Below are positions 9,457-17,135 of a stretch of DNA of 64,000 nucleotides, piece by piece. Both the position numbers and the translations under genes were made by a program. The notes under the pieces are model-generated. The model saw nothing but the letters and a program-made list of their open reading frames with translations. It searched no databases and was not told where the DNA came from. The stretch is taken from the NCBI GenBank assembly GCA_963841855.1, contig CAWJEJ010000001.1, positions 806,001-870,000 of the forward strand, read 5' to 3'. Position 1 is the first letter of the stretch; every line of letters begins with the position of its first letter. This stretch comes from CAXBBB01 sp963841855 (GTDB lineage Bacteria; Bacteroidota; Rhodothermia; Rhodothermales; BA12).

Positions 9457-10447
9457 CCTGTTCGCCCAACTGACGTTCGCCAATCCCGGCGTGCTGTGGC
9501 TGCTGCTCGCCGTTCCCATTGCCGGGCTGTGGGCGTGGCGGCGCGCGCGCGGCGGCGGCATGCGCTTCTCGGACGGCGGATCGGCCCGAGCGGCGTCTGG
9601 ATCGTGGGCAACCAGACTGCTCTACCTGCCTCTCTTTCTGCGGATGCTGGCGCTGGCGCTGATGATCGTCGCGCTGGCACGTCCCCAGGAGCGCAACGTG
9701 AGGGTCGAGCGCAGCAGCGAGGGCATCGACATCGTACTCGTACTCGACACGTCGTCGTCGATGCTGGCGATGGACTTTCGGCCCAACCGCTTCGAGGCGG
9801 CGCGGCGCGTGGCGAGCGAGTTCATCGACGGCCGGGAGAGCGACCGGATCGGGCTGATCGTGTTCGCGGCCCAGGCGTTCACTCAGACGCCGCTGACACT
9901 CGACTACTCGTTTTTGCAGCGGATGATGGGCGAAGTCGAAGTCGGCGTCATCGAAGACGGGACGGCCGTCGGAACCGCTCTGGCGATGGCGACGAGCAGG
10001 CTCAAGGAGAGCACGGCCGACAAAGTCGTCATCCTGCTGACCGATGGGCAGAGCAACCGAGGCGAGATCGACCCGACGACGGCCGCCGAGATCGCCCAGA
10101 CGATGGGCGTGCGCGTCTACGCGATTGGCGTCGGCGCACGAGGGCAGGCGCCCTACCCGTTCCAAACGCCGTTCGGCGGCACGCAGCAGCGCATGGTGCC
10201 GGTCGAGATCGACGAGGAAACACTGACGGCCGTCGCCGAGCGGACCGGCGGGCGTTACTTCCGCGCCACCGATACCGAAGCGCTGCGCGACATCTACGAC
10301 GAGATCGGCGAGCTCGAAACCGCCGAAATCGACGAACTCACCTACACCGACATCGCCGAGCGCTACGCGCTGTTTCTCTTGCCCGCGGCCTTGCTACTAC
10401 TTCTCGAACGCCTGCTCGCAGCGACGCGCCTGCGGACGTTTCCTTAG
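9449..10447 (+). CDS. batA: BatA, membrane-anchored von Willebrand A protein
   Basis: 332 residues from the ATG at 9449, which overlaps the sirtuin stop; a longer in-frame start at 9371 lies wholly inside the sirtuin gene and lacks BatA-like sequence. Two N-terminal hydrophobic segments (about 14-30 and 57-77), a VWA domain with MIDAS starting at Asp100 (DTSSS), TPLT and LLTDGQS, and a C-terminal transmembrane helix. Bat proteins were first linked to aerotolerance; the VWA domain probably binds a partner protein through a metal ion in the periplasm. Confidence 0.9.
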   Translation: MPDLFAQLTFANPGVLWLLLAVPIAGLWAWRRARGGGMRFSDGGSARAASGSWATRLLYLPLFLRMLALALMIVALARPQERNVRVERSSEGIDIVLVLDTSSSMLAMDFRPNRFEAARRVASEFIDGRESDRIGLIVFAAQAFTQTPLTLDYSFLQRMMGEVEVGVIEDGTAVGTALAMATSRLKESTADKVVILLTDGQSNRGEIDPTTAAEIAQTMGVRVYAIGVGARGQAPYPFQTPFGGTQQRMVPVEIDEETLTAVAERTGGRYFRATDTEALRDIYDEIGELETAEIDELTYTDIAERYALFLLPAALLLLLERLLAATRLRTFP

Positions 10448-10483
10448 GGCGTTGATGGTTTCCCGGCGTTGGCGATTGCCTGT

Positions 10484-10502
10484 GGGCGACATGATGTCGC
10501 CC
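10484..10502. repeat. Palindrome at the batA-batB junction
   Basis: Perfect 8-bp stem GGGCGACA/TGTCGCCC with a 3-nt loop, in a flank reading GCCTGT...CTACG. It looks like a dispersed palindromic repeat unit rather than coding DNA, and it occupies part of the only large gap (189 bp) between early Bat genes. No T-run follows, so a terminator is unlikely. Confidence 0.5.
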
Positions 10503-10561
10503 CTACGTCAGATCGGCGTTTCAACGTACACATCACCAGCAACCTCCCGTCTCTCCACATA

Positions 10562-10587
10562 GTCATCCTCGCGAACGCGGGGATCCA
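10562..10587. repeat. Short palindromic repeat (GTCATCC...GGATCCA type) upstream of batB
   Basis: ATCCTCGCG and CGCGGGGAT form a 9-bp stem with one G-T pair and a 2-nt loop. The layout (GTCAT...GATCC) is the same as that of the repeat before the batC-like gene at 11725 and of many intergenic palindromes in bacteria. Confidence 0.55.
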
Positions 10588-10636
10588 GACATCAAACCAG
10601 CCCGGCGTCAGCCGGACCGACTTCGCAGCCGACTTC

Positions 10637-11704
10637 ATGCCCAACTTTCTCCACCCCGACCTGATCTGGACACTGGCCCTCGCGCCGGTCGTCCTGGCGC
10701 TCGTGTCGTGGGCGGCGATGAGGCGCGGGCAGGCAGCGCGGCGCATGGCGGACCCCGATCTGCTGGCGCGCCTGACCGGATCGATCAGCGTTCGGAGGCG
10801 GCGGTACAAAGCGGTACTGATCGTCGGCGCGGCGTTGCTGCTGGGGATCGCGCTCATCGGCCCGCGCTACGGAACGGCCGTCCGCGAGGTAGAGCGCGAG
10901 GGACTGGACCTGATGGTAGCGCTCGACGTGTCGCGGTCGATGCTGGCCGAGGACGTGGCGCCGTCGCGGCTCGAACGGGCCAAACGCGAGATCGAAAAGC
11001 TGCTGCCCGACCTGCGCGGCGACCGCATCGGGCTCGTACTGTTCGCGGGCGACGCGTTCGTCCAGTGCCCGCTGACGACCGACCAGAGCGCCTTTCGCCT
11101 GTTCCTCGACATTTCGGGCCCTGACCAGATCCCGACGCCCGGAACGGACTTCGAAGTCGCCATCGACCGGGCGCTGACGGCGCTGGAATCGGGCGCGAGC
11201 GCCGACGTGCCCTCGGGCGAGGCACGGGCACGGGCGCTGCTGATCGTATCGGACGGCGAGAACCACGTGCCCGACATGGACGCCACACTCGAGCGGGCGC
11301 GCGACGCCGGTCTGGCACTGTTCGCCGTCGGCGTCGGCGAGACGCAGGGCGCAGAAATTCCGCTTTACCGCGGAGGAAGGCAGATCGACGTCGTACGCGA
11401 CCGGCAGGGCAGCGTCGTCGAGTCGCGGCTTGAGGAGGAAGCGCTGCAGCGCATCGCGGGCGATGGCGGCTACTTCCGCATCGGGCGCGGCGGCTCGGAT
11501 CTGTCCAACCTGCCCGGCAGGCTCGACCGGCTGGACCGCAGCAGCTTCGCATCCGAGCAGTTCAGCACGTACGCCGAACAATTTCAGCTTCCTCTGGCGA
11601 TCGCCCTCGCCCTGCTGCTGCTCGACCTGCTGATCCCGGTCACTCGGCGCGACACCACGCGCCGACGCTTTTCGTTCACCCGGAGACGTGAGGTGGACGC
11701 ATGA
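10637..11704 (+). CDS. batB: BatB, membrane-anchored von Willebrand A protein
   Basis: 355 residues from ATG 10637. The frame stays open back to 10469, but those 56 codons translate palindromic repeat DNA, so the later ATG followed by MPNFLHPDLIWTL is preferred; BatA starts in a similar way. Transmembrane segments near 10-27 and 58-75, MIDAS starting at Asp97 (DVSRS), LVLFAGDAFVQCPLTTD, LIVSDGENH, and a C-terminal helix. Paralogue of the upstream BatA. The stop overlaps the next start (ATGA). Confidence 0.9.
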   Translation: MPNFLHPDLIWTLALAPVVLALVSWAAMRRGQAARRMADPDLLARLTGSISVRRRRYKAVLIVGAALLLGIALIGPRYGTAVREVEREGLDLMVALDVSRSMLAEDVAPSRLERAKREIEKLLPDLRGDRIGLVLFAGDAFVQCPLTTDQSAFRLFLDISGPDQIPTPGTDFEVAIDRALTALESGASADVPSGEARARALLIVSDGENHVPDMDATLERARDAGLALFAVGVGETQGAEIPLYRGGRQIDVVRDRQGSVVESRLEEEALQRIAGDGGYFRIGRGGSDLSNLPGRLDRLDRSSFASEQFSTYAEQFQLPLAIALALLLLDLLIPVTRRDTTRRRFSFTRRREVDA

Positions 11705-12519
11705 CACATCACTCGTCCCCCCACCGTCATTCCTGCGCAGGCAGGAATCCACAACCGGCCACGCGCTTGATTACAACACCAATCGCGCTGGGCCAGGGCG
11801 ACGCACGCGTCGTCTCCTCAAACGAATCGAACGGATACTTGAGACGCACCGGCGTCACAACCGGGTGGGCGATGGCGCTGCTGCTGCTCGTCCTCACCGG
11901 CTGCACCGATCCGCATTCGGACGGACGCGCGGGCAACTCGGCCTATCGCGCCGACGCGTTCGACCAAGCGCGCGGCCACTTTTCCGACGCGCTCGCTGAC
12001 CTCGACACGACGGCATCTGGATTGCGTGCCGATCTGCTCTTCAATGCGGCCGCCTCCCACGCCGCCGAAGCCAGCGCGCAGCAGTCCGTCGCGCTCTACG
12101 ACAGCAGCCGATCCGCCGCCCGATCCGACGCGTCGCGCACCAACGGCGCGGCCTTCAACGGCGGCGTCGCGGCTCACAGCGCACAGGATCTGGAAGGCGC
12201 TCGGTCTCGTTTCCGCTTGGCCTTGCTCGCCGACGCGGACGACATGGACGCGCGCCACAACTGGGAGTGGATCGCGCGGCAGATGGATCGTCAGCAGCAG
12301 CAGGGAGGACAAAATCCGCCGCCCGATCCGTCCGATTTCGCGCGCCGGTTGAAGGAGCAGGCCGACGCGCTGGTTGCTCAGGAACGCTACGCCGCCGCCT
12401 ACGCGCTAATGCAAGACGGACTGGCACGAGACGAAACGGTCGCCGCGTTCAACACGTTCATCTCCCGCGTCGGATCGGTCGCTCAGATCGACTCGGCTCC
12501 TACCGGAACGCCTCGCTAA
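11701..12519 (+). CDS. BatC-like TPR lipoprotein (start uncertain because a repeat lies in the 5' end)
   Basis: Longest frame 272 residues, starting as ATGA on the batB stop. Codons 9-16 are a dispersed palindrome (11725-11751) read as HSCAGRNP, a string known from over-extended annotations. A convincing lipoprotein signal starts later: TTG 11839 gives RRTGVTTGWAMALLLLVLTGC, with lipobox LTGC; ATG 11872 is another option. The mature part has TPR-like helices (AYRADAFDQARGHFSDAL, then GGVAAHSAQDLEGARSRF) as in BatC, and a Gln-rich linker. Probably a scaffold for the Bat VWA proteins at the inner face of a membrane. Confidence 0.78.
   Translation: MTHHSSPHRHSCAGRNPQPATRLITTPIALGQGDARVVSSNESNGYLRRTGVTTGWAMALLLLVLTGCTDPHSDGRAGNSAYRADAFDQARGHFSDALADLDTTASGLRADLLFNAAASHAAEASAQQSVALYDSSRSAARSDASRTNGAAFNGGVAAHSAQDLEGARSRFRLALLADADDMDARHNWEWIARQMDRQQQQGGQNPPPDPSDFARRLKEQADALVAQERYAAAYALMQDGLARDETVAAFNTFISRVGSVAQIDSAPTGTPR
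11725..11751. repeat. Palindromic repeat inside the 5' end of the batC-like frame
   Basis: ATTCCTGC and GCAGGAAT form an 8-bp perfect stem around GCAG, flanked by CGTC and CCA. Same general type as the element at 10562-10587. It separates the batB stop from the credible lipoprotein start at 11839. Confidence 0.6.
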
Positions 12520-12526
12520 TCTCGCC

Positions 12527-13114
12527 ATGCGCTACCTTCTCGTCCTCTTTCTGGTTGCCGCGCCCGCCGCGCTCGCGCAGAACACAGCTGGCGCCGCCTT
12601 CCATACGGCGGCTCAGCAGTTCATCGGCGACGACGCCCAAGCCGCCCTCGCTACCATCGCCAAGGGGCTGGCCACGCGCCCCGGAGACGCCAAACTGACC
12701 GCTCTCCGCGATGAAATCATGAAGCAGCAGGAGCAAGAGCAGCAGCAGAACGGCGATCAGGATCAAGAGCAGCAGGAGGGCGAGCAGGGCGACCAGCAAA
12801 ACGGTCAGGGCGAGAACGACGATCAGCAGCAGGGCGATCAAGACGGCGAAAACGACAATCAAGGCGACGATCCAGACCAAGGCGATCAGCCCGATCAGCC
12901 CGAACCCGGCGATCAGGACGGCGACGGCCAGCCCGACCAGCCCGGCGACCAGCAACCTCCGCCCCGGCCCGGACAGGCCCAGCCGCAACCCGGACAGATG
13001 ACGCAGGCCCAAGCCGAACGCATCCTGCAGGCATTGGGCAACGAGGAAGCCAACGTTCTCAAGCGCAAAGCGCAGAAGCGCGGACCGGCTCGCCGCGTCG
13101 AAAAGGACTGGTGA
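12527..13114 (+). CDS. Exported acidic low-complexity protein with BatC-type C-terminus
   Basis: 195 residues: signal peptide (MRYLLVLFLVAAPAALAQ), about 45 residues of TPR-like helix, then about 90 residues made almost only of Gln, Asp, Glu, Gly, Asn and Pro. The end (AERILQALGNEEANVLKR ... VEKDW) matches the closing motif of BatC-type proteins as remembered from the family. With the preceding lipoprotein it looks like BatC divided over two genes. Overlaps batD by 4 nt. Confidence 0.8.
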   Translation: MRYLLVLFLVAAPAALAQNTAGAAFHTAAQQFIGDDAQAALATIAKGLATRPGDAKLTALRDEIMKQQEQEQQQNGDQDQEQQEGEQGDQQNGQGENDDQQQGDQDGENDNQGDDPDQGDQPDQPEPGDQDGDGQPDQPGDQQPPPRPGQAQPQPGQMTQAQAERILQALGNEEANVLKRKAQKRGPARRVEKDW

Positions 13115-15063
13115 TGCGGGACGCCTCCCCACTTTTCCACCTCCCCACTTCGTCATTGCGAGGAGCGAAGCGACGTGGCAATCTCAGAGGCCAGCGCGCT
13201 GACTCGGATTGCCACGCTCCGCTCGCAGTGACAGGATCGGGGTTCCGAATCGGACTCATCGCCGGCGTGCTTCTCCTCCTCGCCTTTCCCGCATCGGCGC
13301 AGCGCGGCAAGGGCGTATCGGTCACCGCGAGCGTCAATGCGGCGACGATCGGCGAGCAGGATTTCGTGATCTACACCGTCGCCGTCGAGGGTTCGGAGTT
13401 GCCTGGCGTGGAGACGCCCAGCGTACCCAGCACGCGCGGGCTGGCGCTCGTGTCGCCCTATCCCAGTACTGAGCGGCAGGTGTCGGTCGTGGGGCATGCG
13501 ATGCAGCAGCGGCTAGCGTTTCGGTGGACGTTCCGCCCGACAGGAACGGGGACAGCGCAAATCGGAGCCGCGCGCGTCCGGGCGGATGACCAGATCTATG
13601 AGACTCAGGCCTTGACGGTCGAAGTCGTCGCCCAGGCCAATCGGCCGTCTCGTTCAGGGCCGGCAGGCGCCACGCCCAACAGCGGCGGGCGAAACGACGA
13701 GCCGGCCCAGCTCACGCGCGATCAGGCGTTCATCCGTGGAAGCGCGTCTAAGCAATCGGCGTACGTCGGCGAGCAGGTGGTGGTGACGTACACGCTCTTT
13801 TTCGACCCACGCGTCCAGTTTCGGCAGATCCGCCTGGCCGATAGCTGGGATGCCGCCGGGTTCTGGCGCGAAGACCTGGACGTGGACGACAGCCCGATCC
13901 CTCAGCGCCAGGTTGTCGACGGCGTCCAGTATTCGACGATCGTGCTCAAGCGCGTCAGCCTGTTCGCGACGCGCGCGGGCGAACTGACCATCGAGCCGTT
14001 CCGCATCGCTACCGAAGCCGTCGTGCCACCGTCGCGGACGCGCGATCCGTTTGGAAGCCTGTGGGGACTGCGCGGGCGAACGGTCGACGCGCGCATCGCA
14101 TCGAACCCGCTCAAGCTCGACGTTCAGCGGTTACCGGCGGGAGCGCCCGATGGATTCGGCGGAGCGGTCGGGCAGTTTCGGATGGGTACGTCAGCCAGCC
14201 GGACTAGTCTGGAAACGGGGCAGAGCGCCAGCCTCACCGTTCAGGTGTCGGGCGATGGCAACCTGGCCACGCTCGAACCCCCGACACTAGAGCCGCCCGG
14301 AACGGTCGAAGTCTATCGCCCCAACATCGATCTCAGCCCGACGCGCAGCGGAAGCCGTCTCTACGCGCGCGTCGCCTACGAATACGCCCTCGTTCCGCGC
14401 ACCAACGGGACCGTCGAGATTCCGCCTGTCCGCTTTTCGTACTTCGATCCATCGGCGCGGGCCTACCGCACGCTGACCGACGACGGCACCCGGCTCATCG
14501 TCACCGGCGAGCCGATCACGACGCGCGCTGTCCTACCGCCTGACGCGCTCGCCCCCGTCGCCGAGCGCACGAGCCTGCTGATGGCCGATGGCCGAGCGCC
14601 GCTGCACCGCCGGGTCTGGCCCTACGCGCTGAGCGTTCTTCCGCTCGCTCTTCTGGGCGGAGCGTTCGCTGTGGGACGCCGGCGCCACGCCTTGACCGCC
14701 GATCCGCTGGGCGCCCGGCGCAAGCGGGCTCATCCCGTCGCCCAGCGCGTGCTCAAAGAGGCCGACGCCGCCCTCGCCGTTGGCGACGTGGCCGGATTCT
14801 ACGCCAAACTGGAGGCGAGCGTACTGGGCTTCGTCGGCGGGCGGCTGCACCTGAGCGAGCGCGGCCTGACGCGGACCGCACTCGCCCACCATCTCGACCG
14901 CGCAGGCGTCGACTTCGCGACGTGCGACGCTCTGCTTACGCTCCTCGCCCGGTGCGACCAGGCCCGGTTCGCCCCCGTCGCGCCGCCTGCCGCCACACGC
15001 GCCGGAGACCGCGACATGGCCGCCGCGCTGCTCGGAACGCTCGCCGACACACTGCCTTCGTGA
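13111..15063 (+). CDS. batD: BatD, large exported/membrane protein
   Basis: The longest frame has 650 residues, but residues about 14-40 are a dispersed repeat in translation (LRGAKRRGNLRG). GTG 13228, which is supplied by the last bases of that repeat, gives the signal peptide MTGSGFRIGLIAGVLLLLAF and a 611-residue protein; this start is more likely. The body is a series of beta-sandwich domains (GEQVVVTYTLFFDPRVQF, PFGSLWG) with a transmembrane helix near 502-520 and a cytoplasmic tail. BatD is a usual partner of BatA/B. Its stop overlaps the batE start by one base. Confidence 0.88.
   Translation: MMRDASPLFHLPTSSLRGAKRRGNLRGQRADSDCHAPLAVTGSGFRIGLIAGVLLLLAFPASAQRGKGVSVTASVNAATIGEQDFVIYTVAVEGSELPGVETPSVPSTRGLALVSPYPSTERQVSVVGHAMQQRLAFRWTFRPTGTGTAQIGAARVRADDQIYETQALTVEVVAQANRPSRSGPAGATPNSGGRNDEPAQLTRDQAFIRGSASKQSAYVGEQVVVTYTLFFDPRVQFRQIRLADSWDAAGFWREDLDVDDSPIPQRQVVDGVQYSTIVLKRVSLFATRAGELTIEPFRIATEAVVPPSRTRDPFGSLWGLRGRTVDARIASNPLKLDVQRLPAGAPDGFGGAVGQFRMGTSASRTSLETGQSASLTVQVSGDGNLATLEPPTLEPPGTVEVYRPNIDLSPTRSGSRLYARVAYEYALVPRTNGTVEIPPVRFSYFDPSARAYRTLTDDGTRLIVTGEPITTRAVLPPDALAPVAERTSLLMADGRAPLHRRVWPYALSVLPLALLGGAFAVGRRRHALTADPLGARRKRAHPVAQRVLKEADAALAVGDVAGFYAKLEASVLGFVGGRLHLSERGLTRTALAHHLDRAGVDFATCDALLTLLARCDQARFAPVAPPAATRAGDRDMAAALLGTLADTLPS
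13152..13232. repeat. GTCATTGCGAGG-type inverted repeat at the 5' end of batD
   Basis: Left arm 13152-13183 (GTCATTGCGAGGAGCGAAG then CGACGTGGCAATC) and right arm 13207-13232 (GATTGCCACGCTCCGCTCGC then AGTGAC) pair over most of their length. The same family recurs at 48039-48126 and, decayed, at 58206-58293. This element is known to be scattered in many bacterial phyla. Confidence 0.8.
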
Positions 15064-15812
15064 TGCGCTTTGGCCTGTTGCTTCTTGTGCTCGCCGCGAC
15101 GCCAGCTTCGGCCCAGCTCGGGGTCGACCAGGCGCCCGTCGTCGTCACGGCTGCCGATGCCGACTCGGCGTTCGCACTGGGCGTCCGCGCCTACCGGCAG
15201 GGCCGATTCGAGGAGGCGAGGCGCGCGTTTTCGACCATCCGCGCGGCCGGATTCGAGTCGCCCGAGTTAGACTACAATCTGGCCGAGGCGCTCGTCCGCA
15301 TGGACAGTCTGGGGCCCGCCGTCGCGTGGTATCTGCGCGCCCGCCCCGCCGCCGGCGACAGTCTGCGCGAAGCCGTCGATCACAACCTGCGCCTCGTCCG
15401 CGCGCGTGCCGGAATCGAACGCGACGCTCCGTTCGTAGCGCTGCCGCACGCGCGCTGGGTCGAGTTGGTGCAGGCCGTCGGACCCGAGCCGTTCTTTTGG
15501 GCCGGATGGCTGCTGCTGATCGTCGCCTGCGTCCTGGCTGCGCGCCGCTACTGGACCCGAAGGCGGCTGGCTTCGACGCGCAGAGCCCTGTTCGTTCTCG
15601 TCCCGCTGAGCATCGTTCTGCTGCTCGTTGCCGTCGCCGCCTCGATGCAGCTGGGCGTGCCGACGCGCGCCGTTCTGGTCGCGTCTGTCAACGGCGTTCC
15701 AGCCGCATCCGTCGTGCACGTGCGCCAGTCCGTCGAGCCCGACAGCCTGTCCGTTCGCGTTCCTAGCGGCGAGGTGCTGACCGTCCATAGCACCGCCGTT
15801 CGCCTGCTGTGA
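15063..15812 (+). CDS. batE: BatE, TPR membrane protein
   Basis: 249 residues from ATG 15063, which overlaps the batD stop (TGATG); an upstream in-frame start at 14922 would lie inside batD. Signal peptide (MRFGLLLLVLAATPASAQ), TPR-like helices at about 35-95 (GVRAYRQGRFEEARRAF, DYNLAEALVRMDSL), two transmembrane helices (about 138-160 and 178-200), and a C-terminal SH3-like stretch. This is the last gene of the operon, 37 bp before tdk. Confidence 0.85.
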   Translation: MRFGLLLLVLAATPASAQLGVDQAPVVVTAADADSAFALGVRAYRQGRFEEARRAFSTIRAAGFESPELDYNLAEALVRMDSLGPAVAWYLRARPAAGDSLREAVDHNLRLVRARAGIERDAPFVALPHARWVELVQAVGPEPFFWAGWLLLIVACVLAARRYWTRRRLASTRRALFVLVPLSIVLLLVAVAASMQLGVPTRAVLVASVNGVPAASVVHVRQSVEPDSLSVRVPSGEVLTVHSTAVRLL

Positions 15813-15849
15813 GTCCGTAGTTTAGGCGCCGCCTCTCCCCTTCTGACTT

Positions 15850-16488
15850 ATGGAACCGTTTGTCCTGCAAGCTGCCGCCCGGACCGGCTGGATCGAAGTC
15901 GTTGCCGGGAGCATGTTTTCGGGAAAAACAGAAGAGTTGATCCGCCGGATGCGGCGCGCGCGCTACGCCCGGCAGAAGATCGAAATCTTCAAACCGGCCA
16001 TCGACGTGCGCTACTCGGCCGACGAAGTCGTCTCGCACGATGCCAACGCGATCCCGTCGACGCCCGTCGACGCGGCCGATCAGATTCTTCTGCTCGCGGG
16101 TTCGGCTACAGTCGTCGGTATCGACGAGGCCCAGTTCTTCGGCGTCGAGTTGGTGCCCGTCTGCACAGCGCTGGCTAAGAGTGGAACGCGCGTGATCGTG
16201 GTCGGGCTGGACCAAGACTACATGGGCAACCCGTTCGAGCCGATTCCCCAGCTGATGGCCGTCGCCGAGTTCGTGACCAAGCTGCACGCGATCTGCGTCG
16301 TCTGCGGCGCCCCGGCGAACCACTCGCAGCGCGTCGTCGCCTCGGACGCGCGCGTGCTGCTCGGATCCGGCGACGCCTACGAACCCCGCTGCCGCGCCCA
16401 CTTCTCGACCTCGCCCGCCGCGCCCAGCCTGCCGCCCGAGAGCGCGCTCGCTGGCGACGCGATGCCCAAGGTGGAAGTCGTTCAATAG
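15850..16488 (+). CDS. tdk: Thymidine kinase
   Basis: 212 residues. Walker A GSMFSGKT (Lys26), DEAQFF with the catalytic Glu region, GLDQDYMG, and a zinc-binding pair CVVC plus a Cys in the C-terminal YEPRCRAHF, all typical of the type II thymidine kinase that phosphorylates thymidine for salvage. The C-terminal 25 residues are an extra unstructured tail. A TAGTTTAG motif at 15818-15825 may be its own -10 element, so it need not depend on the Bat promoter. Confidence 0.95.
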   Translation: MEPFVLQAAARTGWIEVVAGSMFSGKTEELIRRMRRARYARQKIEIFKPAIDVRYSADEVVSHDANAIPSTPVDAADQILLLAGSATVVGIDEAQFFGVELVPVCTALAKSGTRVIVVGLDQDYMGNPFEPIPQLMAVAEFVTKLHAICVVCGAPANHSQRVVASDARVLLGSGDAYEPRCRAHFSTSPAAPSLPPESALAGDAMPKVEVVQ

Positions 16489-16493
16489 CAACG

Positions 16494-17025
16494 ATGGGAA
16501 CGCGGCTCCACCAGTTTAGACTGCCTCCCGAACGACTTGGACGCGTCATCCAATCGGTTGCCGCCTTCGAAGAGGCCGAGGCCACCTTCTGCGAGCCTCA
16601 CAACAGTGTCGGACTAGAAAAGTCGAGGGACGAACTCTATTTCGCTTTCGATCCTCACCACAGGCAGACGGGTTGGATGTACACGTCCGAAGAGGAGTCT
16701 TAGCCTCGTTCACTGCTTGGGCGCGCTGTTCTAGGATCGCACGTGATGTACGCCGATGTCGCCGAGTGGGGAGATTTGCGCGCCTTCTACAATACAGCCG
16801 CTGAGGTAGCAGAGATGAGCGCCGCTCTCGACGCGGTCGACTTCGCTTCACTCTACGAAGAGCATTTGATGCCGCGACGAGAAGCCAGACTGGTTAGGGC
16901 GAGATCCATACTACCTGGGCCACGTCGAATCGTACGCTCACCTCGAAGACGCGGTCACGCGACTGCACCGGTTTCACCACCAAGCGAGCGCCGCCGGTGA
17001 TGCAGTCATCGTATGGCTCGGTTGA
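16494..17025 (+). pseudogene. DUF1877 (YfbM-like) protein, broken by one stop and one frameshift
   Basis: The first 69 codons (MGTRLHQFRLPPERL ...) end at TAG 16701. The same frame then continues with SLLGRAVLGSHVMYADV and AAEVAEMSAALDAVDF up to about 16875. After that the reading must move by one base to continue as KPDWLGRDPYYLGHVES and GDAVIVWLG, ending with TGA 17023-17025. Joined, the order fits DUF1877: MG start, ILGG-like turn, helix, F/M motif, Y-rich helix, GdavlvwI end. The family function is unknown. Whether the lesions are real or sequence errors cannot be judged here. Confidence 0.6.
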
Positions 17026-17135
17026 CGAAAGCGCACGAATCCGTCTGATTCTCGGTGTGTTTACGCGAGGGCCGATGGCGCCGTCTGTTATCTTGCCAAG
17101 CCGCGTCTTTTCAACGACCTACCAGCCCCGTGCCG

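Noticed and set aside
11701..11838. First 46 codons of the batC-like frame as real N-terminus
   Set aside because: They are made of repeat DNA and would place the lipoprotein signal inside the protein.
17055..17135. Longer start for dnaX
   Set aside because: 27 extra residues unlike the family; ATG 17136 gives the standard N-terminus.
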